Shown one piece after another: positions 34,015-42,305 of a DNA stretch of 64,000 nt. The notes beneath the pieces are model-generated. The model saw only the letters and a list, made by a program, of their open reading frames with translations, was not told the DNA's origin and ran no database searches. Position 1 is the stretch's first letter, and each line of letters starts with the position of its first letter. The position numbers and the translations under genes are program-made. The stretch comes from CAIWHR01 sp963781285 (GTDB lineage Bacteria > Pseudomonadota > Gammaproteobacteria > Burkholderiales > Casimicrobiaceae): positions 248,001-312,000 of the forward strand of contig CAWAFI010000008.1 in assembly GCA_963781285.1 (NCBI GenBank). Reading direction: 5' to 3'.

Positions 34015-34949
34015 TGCGCGAGCCCGAGATGCTGCGGCAGTCCACCACCGGTTGCGAGCTGGCTGCGCCGCTTGCGCAGGTCGGCGAAGCGCAGGATCGC
34101 GTCGACCAGATCGTCGTCCGTCGCGAGTTCCAGCGCATCGACACCCGCGGTGCGCAACGCCGCGCGCAGTTCCGCTTCGCGCCGTTCGGCCGCCGCCGCG
34201 AAGCGCTTGCGGAAACGCGCATCGTGCGTGTCGACGAAGAGCTGCTCGCCCGTCTCCGCATCCTGGATCACCAGCAGCCCGAGATCGGGCAGGTCCATCT
34301 CCATCGGGTCGTAGAGCCGGACCGCGACGACGTCATGGCGCTGCGCGAGATGGGCGAGCGGCTGCGCCCAACCCGGCGTGCTGATGAAATCGGAGACGAC
34401 GAACACGAGCGAGCGCCGCGGTGCGACCCGGTACGCGGTCTGCAGGAGCTCACGCAGGTTCGTCGACGCCCCTTGCACCGGCGCCGGCCGGGTCTGCATC
34501 CGGTGCAGCAGATGCAGCACCTGGCGGCGGCCGCTACGTGCCGGAATCACCGTGTCGACACGGCTGCCGTAGAGGAGGGCACCGACGCGATTGCCGTGGC
34601 GCGTGAGGATGCGCGCGAGCACGGTGACGAATTCGGTCGAGATCGCGCGTTTCTGCAGCTGCGTGGAACCGAACTCCACCGACGGGCTCAGATCCAGCAG
34701 GAACCATGCTGCGACCTCGCGCTCCTCGTTGTATTCCCGGACGTAGGGCGTCTGCAACCGCGCGGTGACGTTCCAGTCGATGTGCCGGACGTCGTCGTGG
34801 TAGACGTACTCGCGCAGGTCGGCAAAATCCAGACCGTAGCCGCGGATGAGCGTGCGATAGTCGCCGTGCAGCACACCGTCGAGCCGGCGAATGACGGTCC
34901 ACTCGAGCCGACGGAGGACCGCTTCAGGCGTTCCCGGCGATGCGGACAT
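34011..34949 (-). CDS. DUF58-domain protein
   Basis: A 312-residue cytoplasmic protein. The DUF58 signature HGDYRTLIRGYGLDFADLRE is followed by YHDDVRHIDWNVTARLQTPY and then a VWA-like fold (AAWFLLDLSPSVEFGST, MIDAS-like DLSPS). In MoxR operons this protein links the AAA+ ATPase to the membrane VWA partner. It overlaps the moxR-like gene by 26 bases (34924-34949) and the VWA gene by ATGA, a strongly coupled arrangement. Confidence 0.92.
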   Translation of the reverse strand: MSASPGTPEAVLRRLEWTVIRRLDGVLHGDYRTLIRGYGLDFADLREYVYHDDVRHIDWNVTARLQTPYVREYNEEREVAAWFLLDLSPSVEFGSTQLQKRAISTEFVTVLARILTRHGNRVGALLYGSRVDTVIPARSGRRQVLHLLHRMQTRPAPVQGASTNLRELLQTAYRVAPRRSLVFVVSDFISTPGWAQPLAHLAQRHDVVAVRLYDPMEMDLPDLGLLVIQDAETGEQLFVDTHDARFRKRFAAAAERREAELRAALRTAGVDALELATDDDLVDAILRFADLRKRRSQLATGGGLPQHLGLAQ

Positions 34950-35940
34950 GGGTCTCGAGCGGCTTCTCGGGCGCCGGCACGTGCTGCATGATCCGGTGGA
35001 TCAGCGCGTCGGCGGTCAGCGCGTCGGAGAGCGCTTCGTACGACAGTGAAAGCCGGTGCCGCAGAACGTCGGGCGCGAGATCCGTCACATCCTCGGGCAG
35101 CACGTAGGCACGCCCGCGCAGGAACGCGAGCGCGCGCGCGGCTTCAACCAGGTGGATCGTCGCGCGGGGGCTCGCCCCGTAGGTCACGTACCGCGCTACG
35201 TCCTTGATGCCGTAGCGTTCGGGAAGGCGCGTCGCGGCGGTCAGGCGCACCGCGTATTGCATCAGCGACGGATCCACGTAGCCGGCGCGGCATTCGCGCT
35301 GCAACGCGGCCAATTCGTCGGTGGTGGCAACCTCTGCAACCGCCGTGGCGGCGCCGGTCACGCGTTCGACGATGACGAACTCCTCGGCCTCGCTCGGGTA
35401 GCCGACCAGCACCTTCATCATGAAGCGGTCGACCTGCGCTTCGGGCAGGGGGTAGGTGCCCTCGGTCTCGATCGGGTTCTGTGTCGCCATCACGAGAAAT
35501 GGCGCAGGCACGCGATGCGTGTCGCCGGCAATCGTGACCTGGTACTCCTGCATCACCTCGAGCAGGGCGCTCTGGACCTTCGCAGGGGCGCGGTTGATTT
35601 CGTCGGCGAGCAGCAGATTGGCGAAAACGGGGCCCAGCGAAGTGTTGAACTCGCCAGTCTTCTGGTTGTAGATGCGCGTGCCGACGAGGTCGGCAGGCAC
35701 GAGATCGGGCGTGAACTGGATCCGCTTGAACGTCCCGCGAATGGTCCGCGCGAGCGTCTTGACCGTCAGCGTCTTGGCGAGCCCGGGAACGCCTTCGACC
35801 AGCAGGTGGCCCTGCGCCAGGATCGCCACCAGCACGCGCTCGAGGAAGTGGTCCTGGCCGACCACGACCCGCTTCACTTCGTAGAGGATCCGCTCCATCA
35901 GCGGCGTCACGTCGGTGCGGCCGGAAGTTTGGTCGTTCAT
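34924..35940 (-). CDS. MoxR-family AAA+ ATPase
   Basis: A 338-residue ATPase. Walker A is GVPGLAKT (residues 50-57), Walker B is LLLADEINRAPAKVQSALLE, sensor-1 is LVMATQNPIETEGTYPLPEA, and the sensor-2 region contains YGASPRATIHL. MoxR ATPases remodel or load metals or cofactors into client proteins with help from VWA proteins. First gene of the DUF58-VWA set; the S1C protease gene is 24 bases upstream in the same direction and may belong to the unit, which would give an ATPase plus a protease acting at the membrane. Confidence 0.94.
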   Translation of the reverse strand: MNDQTSGRTDVTPLMERILYEVKRVVVGQDHFLERVLVAILAQGHLLVEGVPGLAKTLTVKTLARTIRGTFKRIQFTPDLVPADLVGTRIYNQKTGEFNTSLGPVFANLLLADEINRAPAKVQSALLEVMQEYQVTIAGDTHRVPAPFLVMATQNPIETEGTYPLPEAQVDRFMMKVLVGYPSEAEEFVIVERVTGAATAVAEVATTDELAALQRECRAGYVDPSLMQYAVRLTAATRLPERYGIKDVARYVTYGASPRATIHLVEAARALAFLRGRAYVLPEDVTDLAPDVLRHRLSLSYEALSDALTADALIHRIMQHVPAPEKPLETHVRIAGNA

Positions 35941-35964
35941 GCCTGTCTATCTTGCGTCGTAGTT

Positions 35965-36909
35965 TCAAAACGGCGACATGCCGATCGCCGCGGCGGCGTT
36001 CTCGATCGGCACTGCGAAACCGATGCCGATGAACACCTTCTGGTCGGTGGGATTGAGTATTGCCGTGACGATCCCCACGACTTCGCCGTCCATGGTCACC
36101 AGCGGGCCGCCCGAGTTGCCGGGATTGACGGCCGCATCGAACTGGATCAGGTTGGTCAGCACACGCTCGCCCGCCCGCGAACGGTACTCGCGGCGCAGCC
36201 CGGACACGACACCTGCCGACGCCGACGGGCCGATGCCGAACGGAAAGCCGACTGCAACGACCTCGTCGCCTGGTGCGAGATCGGCGGTCGAGCGCAAAGT
36301 CGCCGCAGGCAGGTCGTCGGGCAGCTTCTTCGCCTTCAGCACCGCAAGATCGTGCTCGGGCCGCACGCCGATGATCGTAGCCTCGGATTCGAGGCCGTCG
36401 TCGAACTCCACGTCGATCCGTTCGGCGCCGACGACGACGTGCATGTTCGTGAGGATGATTCCGGTGTCGACGATAACGACACCGGTGCCGATGCCTTCGA
36501 TCGCGTGCCCTTCCTTCTCCTTGTCGCGCCCGATGCCGTGAACCCGGACGACAGATCGGCGCACGGTCTCGTATGCCTTGGCCGCCCGCGACGGTAACGG
36601 CGCGTGCTCGAGCGTGTGCAGCACCGCGGCGTCGATGTCCTGCTGCGTCAGCGGCACTGGCGCCGGGTTCATCAACCGATAACCAAACACGGCCGTGAGC
36701 GCGAGGGCGGCAGCGCCGGCCACGAGCAACGGGCGCTCATGCTGCGCGGCGAATGTCCGCCAGCGGGCGCGGCGCGGCGAAGGGCCGGATGGCGGTGAAG
36801 CGGCGCCGGGCACGGCGTTGGCACCGTCCACTGCGCCGGCGGCGGGCACGCGTGTGTCGGCGGCCTTCCGCGAAGCGCTGGAACGACTGTACAGCGTGAT
36901 CTTCTTCAC
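35965..36909 (-). CDS. Membrane-anchored trypsin-like S1C protease, no PDZ domain
   Basis: A 314-residue protein with a polar N-terminal tail of ~55 residues and one membrane anchor (LLVAGAAALALTAVFGYRLM, about 61-80). The periplasmic HtrA/DegP-type protease domain has His157 (TNMHVV), Asp187 (EHDLAVL) and Ser266 (NPGNSGGP), with GIGFAVPIENAA near the end. The C-terminal PDZ domain of DegP/DegS is absent, as the protein ends at MSPF right after the protease fold. The start is GTG36909. Quality-control cleavage of envelope proteins is the family role; linkage to the MoxR genes is inferred from orientation and spacing. Confidence 0.9.
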   Translation of the reverse strand: MKKITLYSRSSASRKAADTRVPAAGAVDGANAVPGAASPPSGPSPRRARWRTFAAQHERPLLVAGAAALALTAVFGYRLMNPAPVPLTQQDIDAAVLHTLEHAPLPSRAAKAYETVRRSVVRVHGIGRDKEKEGHAIEGIGTGVVIVDTGIILTNMHVVVGAERIDVEFDDGLESEATIIGVRPEHDLAVLKAKKLPDDLPAATLRSTADLAPGDEVVAVGFPFGIGPSASAGVVSGLRREYRSRAGERVLTNLIQFDAAVNPGNSGGPLVTMDGEVVGIVTAILNPTDQKVFIGIGFAVPIENAAAAIGMSPF

Positions 36910-37079
36910 GTCCGGTCCACCCGCGTCTCCGGCCGATTGCCCATCGTCGTACGAACGTTAGCACGGGCGGCGCTGCGGGTGAATATTCGGAGGCCGGACT
37001 TCGGCAGCGGCACAGGGGAATAGGCCTTGCCGTGTCCGAACATGGAAGCCCGCGGCGCGAACGCGGGATCGGAGCGGCA

Positions 37080-38393
37080 ATGTCACAATGGCGTCCCTTG
37101 CCGGGGCTCCGGCCCGTGGCGCGTCTTCCGGATCCCTCCCGAAAACCCGTGACGCATTCCGCGCCTGACTCGCCCTACGCAGCGTTGCGCCTCGTGGTCG
37201 CATTGACGCTGATGACGATCGGCAACGGTGCGATGTACGTCGTGGTCGTGGTACTGCCGGCGGTGCAGGCCGAGTTCGGTGTCGCCCGTGCCGACGCGTC
37301 ACTCCCCTACACGCTGCTGATGATCGGATTCGGGCTGGGCGGCATGATCATGGGTCGACTCGCGGACCGGTTCGGCGTGATGGTTCCGCTCCTGGTCGGT
37401 GCCGTCAGCATCGGCGCGGGATTCGTCCTGGCCTCGAGGGCGGACAACATCTGGACCTTCGCGCTGGCGCATGGCCTCCTGCTGGGGCTCTTCGGCAGTT
37501 CGACCGTATTCGCCCCGCTCATCGCCGACACCTCGCTGTGGTTCGTCCGGCGGCGCGGAATCGCGGTAGCCGTGTGCGCTAGCGGCAACTATGTCGCCGG
37601 AGCGATCTGGCCGCCGATCGTGCAGCACTTCGTGCAGACCGCTGGCTGGCGCGACACGTATTTCGGAATCGGCATATTCTCCGTGGTCACCATGCTCGCC
37701 CTGGCCGTGCTGATGCGGCCGCGGCCACCGATCGCCGCGCATCCGGCGGGAGGCACCACGGCTGCGACGGCAGCGAACCGTCCTTTCGGCCTCACGCCAA
37801 TGTCGGCGCAAGCCGTGCTTTGCATCGCCGGGCTCGCGTGCTGTGTCGCGATGTCGATGCCGCAGGTGCACATCGTCGCGTATTGCGGCGACCTGGGTTA
37901 CGGGCCGGCGCGCGGCGCGCAAATGCTCGCGCTGATGTTGGCCTTCGGCATCGTGAGCCGGCTCCTCTCGGGGTGGATCTGCGATCACATCGGCGGCCTG
38001 CGTACGCTGCTGCTCGGCTCCGGGCTGCAGGGCCTGGCGCTCCTCCTGTTCCTGCCCTTCGACGGCCTGGGATCGCTCTTTGTCATCTCCGCATTGTTCG
38101 GCCTGTTCCAGGGTGGCATCGTCCCTTCGTACGCCATTATCGTGCGGGAGCACTTTTCCCCTGCGGAGGCCGGTGCGCGCGTGGGCACCGTGCTCATGTT
38201 CACGCTGCTCGGCATGGCGCTGGGCGGCTGGGTGTCAGGAAAGCTCTTCGATCTCACCGGCTCCTACCAGGCCGCGTTCGTGAACGGGATCGTGTGGAAC
38301 CTCCTGAACCTGACCATCGCGTTCACGCTGCTGCGTCGCGTGCGTGTCCGCGGGATCGGCGGTTGCGCGGCAAGCGATTCACCAGCGCGCTGA
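37080..38393 (+). CDS. Major facilitator superfamily transporter
   Basis: A 437-residue carrier with 12 predicted helices, from ALRLVVALTLMTIGNGAMYV to FVNGIVWNLLNLTIAFTLLR. The loop 2-3 motif GRLADRFG matches the MFS motif-A pattern, and ISGWICDHIGG-like sequence (LLSGWICDHIGGLRTLLLG) repeats it in the second half. The closest general type is the monocarboxylate/oxalate-formate antiporter-like group, but the substrate cannot be read. ATG37080 has GGAG 8 bases upstream; GTG37032 is possible. It stands alone on the plus strand, divergent from the protease-MoxR genes. Confidence 0.88.
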   Translation: MSQWRPLPGLRPVARLPDPSRKPVTHSAPDSPYAALRLVVALTLMTIGNGAMYVVVVVLPAVQAEFGVARADASLPYTLLMIGFGLGGMIMGRLADRFGVMVPLLVGAVSIGAGFVLASRADNIWTFALAHGLLLGLFGSSTVFAPLIADTSLWFVRRRGIAVAVCASGNYVAGAIWPPIVQHFVQTAGWRDTYFGIGIFSVVTMLALAVLMRPRPPIAAHPAGGTTAATAANRPFGLTPMSAQAVLCIAGLACCVAMSMPQVHIVAYCGDLGYGPARGAQMLALMLAFGIVSRLLSGWICDHIGGLRTLLLGSGLQGLALLLFLPFDGLGSLFVISALFGLFQGGIVPSYAIIVREHFSPAEAGARVGTVLMFTLLGMALGGWVSGKLFDLTGSYQAAFVNGIVWNLLNLTIAFTLLRRVRVRGIGGCAASDSPAR

Positions 38394-38412
38394 CGGTGGC
38401 TGCTGGGAGACC

Positions 38413-38505
38413 GTGCTAGCATGGATCGGGGCACCGAACTAAGACCTTCCCCCGGGTGGATCCCTGTGGGGGGAGGTGCTAGTGCCTCCACTACCTCGGG
38501 GGAAT
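38413..38505 (+). promoter_or_regulatory. Structured leader upstream of the GlsB-like gene
   Basis: CCTTCCCCCGGG (38445-38456) can pair with CCC and GGGGGGAGG (38462-38476), giving a roughly 12-bp stem interrupted by a 3-base bulge with a TGGAT loop. Direct repeats GTGCTAG (38413-38419 and 38476-38482) flank the stem. There is no T-run, so it is not a standard terminator for the MFS gene. It could be an RNA element controlling the downstream pair. Confidence 0.4.
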
Positions 38506-38509
38506 AACC

Positions 38510-38758
38510 ATGAAATATGTCTGGATGGCCATCGTCGGTTTGATCGTAGGTGCGATAGCGAGATACCTGATGCCCGGTGCGCAGCCGATGGGCTGGATCA
38601 TGACGTCGCTCCTGGGCATCGGCGGATCGATCATCGGCGGCATCCTCGCCGAAGTGCTCTGGCGACAACCGGACGGCAAATTCACGCCGGCCGGCTGGAT
38701 CCTCTCGATCATCGGGGCGGTGGTACTGCTGTGGGTAGCGCCCATGGTAATCAAGTGA
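38510..38758 (+). CDS. GlsB/YeaQ/YmgE-family small membrane protein
   Basis: An 82-residue protein with three hydrophobic helices and the Gly-rich family pattern MAIVGLIVGAIARYLMPG and LGIGGSIIGGILAEVLW, ending VVLLWVAPMVIK. Members of this transglycosylase-associated family are small inner-membrane proteins induced by stress; the molecular role is not firmly known. CGGGGGAA precedes ATG38510. The stop overlaps the next gene's GTG start (GTGA, 38755-38758), which suggests coupled translation with the PhoX-like lipoprotein, an uncommon pairing. Confidence 0.9.
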   Translation: MKYVWMAIVGLIVGAIARYLMPGAQPMGWIMTSLLGIGGSIIGGILAEVLWRQPDGKFTPAGWILSIIGAVVLLWVAPMVIK

Positions 38759-40620
38759 AAGGCAAACGCGCCTACTCTCCGCGCCGCCGCCAGATCCTCC
38801 ACGGTGGCCTCGCCGCGGCGATTGGCGCCGCATTCGGCCTTCCGGGCTGCGCGACGCCCGGTGCCGCGAAGTCACCCCCGCCGCTCGGCTTCAAGTCGGT
38901 GCCCGTGTCCTCCGCTGATACGCTGGCGGTTCCCGAGGGTTACCGTGCGGCACCGCTCTTCATGTGGGGGGACCCGGTGGGCAGCGTCTCCGGATCGCCT
39001 GCGTTCAAGTTCGACGGGAGCAATACGACTGCCGAGCAGGAGCTCCAGGCGGGAATGCACCATGACGGCATGCAGTTCTACCCGCTTCCGTATGGTTCGT
39101 TGAACTCGGCCCACGGCCTCCTGGCGATAAACCACGAGTACCACGACGACGGCCTGCTCCATCCGGACGGGACGGCGAACTGGTCCGCCACCAAGGTCGC
39201 GAAGGCGATGGCCTCCGAGGGCGTCTCGGTGATCGAAGTGAAGCTCGACGAAAGTGGCTGGAAGGTGGTCCGGCCTTCGACCTACGCCCGTCGATTCACT
39301 GCCACGACCCCGTGCGCGATCAGCGGCCCGGCGGCCGGATCCGACCTGATGACGACTGCCGCCGACCCGACGGGGCGCGAGGTGCTCGGGACCTTCGCCG
39401 GCTGTGCGCACGGCTGGACACCGTGGGGAACCTACCTCACCTGCGAGGAGAATTTTCAGGAGCGCTTCGCCAACGCCGGATCGCGCAGTGCGCTGCAGGT
39501 GCGCGACCTGATCGGAGCGCGCTCGCGCTACAACTGGGAAAAGTTCGAGGAACGATTCGATGCGAGCAAGCATCCGAACGAGCCGAACCGGTTCGGCTGG
39601 GTGGTCGAGATCGATCCCCACGAGCCGCGCTCGAAGCCGGTGAAACGCACCACGCTCGGCCGCATCTGCCACGAAAGCGCCACACCGTCGCTGGCGCCGG
39701 ACGGGCGGCTCGTGCTGTACACGGGTGACGACAAGGCGTTCGAGTACATCTACAAGTTCGTGAGCCGCGACAAGGTGGACATGAGCGATCGCGCGAAGAA
39801 CCGCGACCTGCTTGACCACGGCACGCTGTACGTTGGGCGTTTCGACAATGACGGCAGCGGCGTCTGGCTGCCGCTCGTGCACGGCCAGAACGGGCTTACC
39901 GAGGCCAATGGCTTTCGCGACCAGGCCGAGGTGCTGGTCAAGACGCGCTTCGCTGCGGACCGGCTCGGTGCGACGAAAATGGATCGGCCGGAATGGGTCG
40001 CGGTCAACGAAACGACGCGCGATGTCGTGGTAACGCTGACCAACAACACCGAGCGTGGCGCGAAGGACAAGCCGGGCACCGACGCGGCAAATCCACGCGC
40101 GAACAACCTGCTCGGGCAGATCCTGCGCTGGCGCGAGGCGGACGGTGATCCGACCGCGACGACGTTCAAGTGGGAGATGCTCGCTCTGGCCGGCAATCCC
40201 GCCGCGACCGATCCCGCGTGGAAGGGATCGTTTACCGGCGACGCGTTCGCCAATCCCGACGGCGTGCGCTTCGACCCCGCGGGCCGGCTCTGGGTGATGA
40301 CCGACGTATCGCCCACGCGCCTGGGGAAGGGGGAGTTCGCGCAGTTCGGCAACAACCAGATGCTGGCGGTCGATCCGCAGACCGGCGCATTCCGCCGCTT
40401 TCTCACCGGGCCGGTCGGGTGCGAGATCACGGCCGTGTGCTTCACACCGGATGGGCGCACCGCCTTCGTCAACATCCAGCATCCTGGCGAAGTCGGCGGC
40501 GAGACGAGCGATCCGAAGGATCCGCGCAAGAACTCGAACTGGCCGGACTACCGACCCGACGGGCGGCCGCGTTCGGGGACGGTAGTCATTCGGCGCCACG
40601 ATGGCGGCATCATCGGGTAG
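38755..40620 (+). CDS. PhoX-family (DUF839) Tat-exported lipoprotein
   Basis: A 621-residue protein. The N-terminus has a twin-arginine motif (SPRRRQIL), a hydrophobic stretch and a lipobox (GLPGC, Cys32), so it should be exported folded and lipid-anchored. The body matches the PhoX/DUF839 beta-propeller: NSAHGLLAINHEYHDDGLLH, FAGCAHGWTPWGTYLTCEEN, RICHESATPSLAPDGRLVLY, DGVRFDPAGRLWVMTDVSP and PVGCEITAVCFTPDGRTAFV. PhoX enzymes are Ca/Fe-dependent alkaline phosphatases, but many DUF839 proteins are untested. The start is GTG38755 overlapping the previous stop; upstream open sequence overlaps the GlsB-like gene and is not used. Confidence 0.9.
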   Translation: MKGKRAYSPRRRQILHGGLAAAIGAAFGLPGCATPGAAKSPPPLGFKSVPVSSADTLAVPEGYRAAPLFMWGDPVGSVSGSPAFKFDGSNTTAEQELQAGMHHDGMQFYPLPYGSLNSAHGLLAINHEYHDDGLLHPDGTANWSATKVAKAMASEGVSVIEVKLDESGWKVVRPSTYARRFTATTPCAISGPAAGSDLMTTAADPTGREVLGTFAGCAHGWTPWGTYLTCEENFQERFANAGSRSALQVRDLIGARSRYNWEKFEERFDASKHPNEPNRFGWVVEIDPHEPRSKPVKRTTLGRICHESATPSLAPDGRLVLYTGDDKAFEYIYKFVSRDKVDMSDRAKNRDLLDHGTLYVGRFDNDGSGVWLPLVHGQNGLTEANGFRDQAEVLVKTRFAADRLGATKMDRPEWVAVNETTRDVVVTLTNNTERGAKDKPGTDAANPRANNLLGQILRWREADGDPTATTFKWEMLALAGNPAATDPAWKGSFTGDAFANPDGVRFDPAGRLWVMTDVSPTRLGKGEFAQFGNNQMLAVDPQTGAFRRFLTGPVGCEITAVCFTPDGRTAFVNIQHPGEVGGETSDPKDPRKNSNWPDYRPDGRPRSGTVVIRRHDGGIIG

Positions 40621-40676
40621 GGCCGGCGACTGAGTCGGCGCGAGAATACTGAGGTCCAGGAGCCTCCGCGATGGCG

Positions 40677-41261
40677 TCACGACCGGCCCGGGCCCGCGGT
40701 CTTCGCGCGATCGCGTTCCGCGAAGTGCGCCACCAGATTCTGCATGACGCTGCCCCAGGCGCGCTCGAAGTAGGCGTGCACCGCGTCCCATTCGTCGCCG
40801 CGACCAAACCCGACGTGCGTGAGACGAACGCGTGCCGAAGACTCCGATAGCGGCTCAAACTGCAGGACGACCCAAGTGTGCAGCGGGCGCGCCCGCGCGA
40901 ACTTGGGTGGCGCGCTCCAGCTGAACGAAAGCATCTGCTCGGGGACATAGCTCAAGACGGTGCATCCCTCGCAACCGCGCTCGCCCTCGGGCGCGTCGAG
41001 CAGGAACAGCATCTCGTAGGCGCCGCCGACGCGCAACTCGACGCTGGCGCGGGGAGCGAAGAACTCGGTGATGATTGCCGGGTCCGTCCAAGCCCTCCAA
41101 ACGGTGGCGACCGGGGCAGCCACCGTGGCTTCTTTGACCACGCGCTTGTCGCCGACGTCGCGGTTGAAGGTCTCGGCGACTGCCGAGCGGGGTAGGATCG
41201 TTGCCGCGAGCCAGCTGGCGATCAAGACGCCCAGCAACGTCCGACGGGATGGCGCATTCAT
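40677..41261 (-). CDS. SRPBCC/AHSA1-domain protein with N-terminal signal or anchor
   Basis: A 194-residue protein. Residues 1-32 (SRRTLLGVLIASWLAATILP, then RSAVAETF) look like a signal peptide, unusual for this fold. The rest is an AHSA1-type SRPBCC domain: TVAAPVATVWRAWTDPAIIT, GGAYEMLFLLDAPEGERG and a long C-terminal helix (DAVHAYFERAWGSVMQNLVA). Such domains bind hydrophobic ligands, often in ArsR-controlled operons. ATG41261 shares its A with the stop of the preceding SRPBCC gene (TGATG), so the ArsR-SRPBCC-SRPBCC genes are one unit. Confidence 0.88.
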   Translation of the reverse strand: MNAPSRRTLLGVLIASWLAATILPRSAVAETFNRDVGDKRVVKEATVAAPVATVWRAWTDPAIITEFFAPRASVELRVGGAYEMLFLLDAPEGERGCEGCTVLSYVPEQMLSFSWSAPPKFARARPLHTWVVLQFEPLSESSARVRLTHVGFGRGDEWDAVHAYFERAWGSVMQNLVAHFAERDRAKTAGPGRS

Positions 41262-41758
41262 CACGAATCCTCCTTGGCTCGTTGCGTGCAGTAGGAAACG
41301 AAGCGCTGCCCGAACACCGTCGGCCACCCGTTCGCATAGGCAGTGCGGACTTCAAACCCCCGTTCGCCCAGCGTTTCGAAGCCGCCATGGGTCAGCGCGA
41401 CCAGCGTCCCGGCCGCATTCGCGGTGAACGTGACCTCGACCCATTGCGGGGTGCTGTCATCGCGCCCCGCATGCCAGGAGAACGCCACGCGCACGCCGGG
41501 CTGCCAGTCGGTGACCGTGCCCCAGCGGTGCGTCGTCCCGTCCTTCGTGGTCTCGATGATCCCACCGCGTACGCGCGGTTCGAAGCGCACGTCGAGCGCG
41601 TTCTCCTCGCCGCACGAATAGCCGGCGAGGGGCCACCAGCGCCCGATGTCCCGCGTGAAATAGTCGAACGCGCGGTCGGGCGGGCAAGGCACGACCGCCT
41701 TCAGCTCGATCGGCTCGATCGTGCCGACGTCAACGCTGCCTGCGGCTTGGGGATTCAC
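41261..41758 (-). CDS. SRPBCC/AHSA1-domain protein
   Basis: A 165-residue cytoplasmic SRPBCC protein: VVPCPPDRAFDYFTRDIGRW, GEENALDVRFEPRVRGGIIE, VTDWQPGVRVAFSWHAGRDD, WVEVTFTANAAGTLVALTHGG. The start is GTG41758, because GAGGAGGCG lies immediately upstream; ATG codons at 41782 and 41791 would place that ribosome site inside the gene. The gene therefore overlaps the end of the ArsR gene by 29 bases. Ligand unknown; the family is commonly paired with ArsR regulators of this type. Confidence 0.88.
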   Translation of the reverse strand: MNPQAAGSVDVGTIEPIELKAVVPCPPDRAFDYFTRDIGRWWPLAGYSCGEENALDVRFEPRVRGGIIETTKDGTTHRWGTVTDWQPGVRVAFSWHAGRDDSTPQWVEVTFTANAAGTLVALTHGGFETLGERGFEVRTAYANGWPTVFGQRFVSYCTQRAKEDS

Positions 41759-42065
41759 GTTTCGCCTCCTCTTTGACGACATGCTGCGCATAGGCGCGCA
41801 TCGCGTGCTGCCACATCTGCTCGAAGTGGTTGCGCAATGCGAGCGCCGTGGCCGGATTCAGAGTGAAGTAGTGGCGAGTGCCTTGCCGGTTCTCCATGAC
41901 CCAGCCGGTTTCCTTCAGCACCTTGAGATGTTGCGAAACGGCCGGTCGCGATATCGGCATGTCCGCGGCGACGTCACCGACGCTCAGGGGACCGCGCTGG
42001 AGCGCCGCCAGAATCTGCTGTCGCGTCGGGTCGGCTGCTGCCAGAAGGGCCTTTGCGTAAGCCAT
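41730..42065 (-). CDS. ArsR/SmtB-family transcriptional regulator
   Basis: A 111-residue winged-helix repressor: ALLAAADPTRQQILAALQRG, SVGDVAADMPISRPAVSQHL (recognition helix) and KVLKETGWVMENRQGTRHYF (wing). No metal-binding ELCV-type Cys motif is present, so it belongs to the non-metal ArsR group usually linked to SRPBCC genes. ATG42065 sits within a perfect 16-bp palindrome and only 5 bases after a -10 element, with no ribosome site, so the mRNA is probably leaderless and the gene autoregulated. Confidence 0.9.
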   Translation of the reverse strand: MAYAKALLAAADPTRQQILAALQRGPLSVGDVAADMPISRPAVSQHLKVLKETGWVMENRQGTRHYFTLNPATALALRNHFEQMWQHAMRAYAQHVVKEEAKRESPSRRQR

Positions 42066-42099
42066 GGCTTACTGTAAGCCTTTGCTTACTCAATGTCAA
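42057..42099 (-). promoter_or_regulatory. arsR-type promoter with twin GTAAGC palindromes
   Basis: On the minus strand a perfect -35 TTGACA (42099-42094) is followed by a 17-bp spacer and TACAGT (42076-42071), 5 bases before ATG42065. Two palindromes sit here: GTAAGCCATGGCTTAC (42057-42072, covering the start codon) and GTAAGC-CTTT-GCTTAC (42074-42089, in the spacer). Their centres are 17 bp apart. This is a textbook layout for a repressor blocking RNA polymerase. Confidence 0.8.
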
Positions 42100-42244
42100 G
42101 TCCCCCGGTGTCGCGCCGCGCAGGGCGAGCGGCGCTTGCACGGCATCGCAACGGGAAAGGCAGCGTTGGATCGGGGACTTGGCGGCCGGCAGGGCCGACA
42201 CGCGAGGCTTGCCGCGTCGCTGCGTTGCGGCGTTCAGACCAGGA

Positions 42245-42266
42245 CAAAAGCCCCGACTGCGGGGCT
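42245..42266 (-). terminator. Rho-independent terminator
   Basis: AGCCCCG (42249-42255) pairs with CGGGGCT (42260-42266) around an ACTG loop. On the minus strand the stem is followed by TTTT. It lies 40 bases after the stop of the membrane-protein gene 42306-42746 and would isolate it from the arsR operon. Confidence 0.75.
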
Positions 42267-42305
42267 CGATCTAGGGCCTGTTTTGGGCACGGCCCCCGGG
42301 GACGA

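Noticed and set aside
38872..40791. 639-codon antisense frame opposite the PhoX-like gene
   Set aside because: No domain, no start signal; the sense product shows Tat signal, lipobox and propeller motifs.
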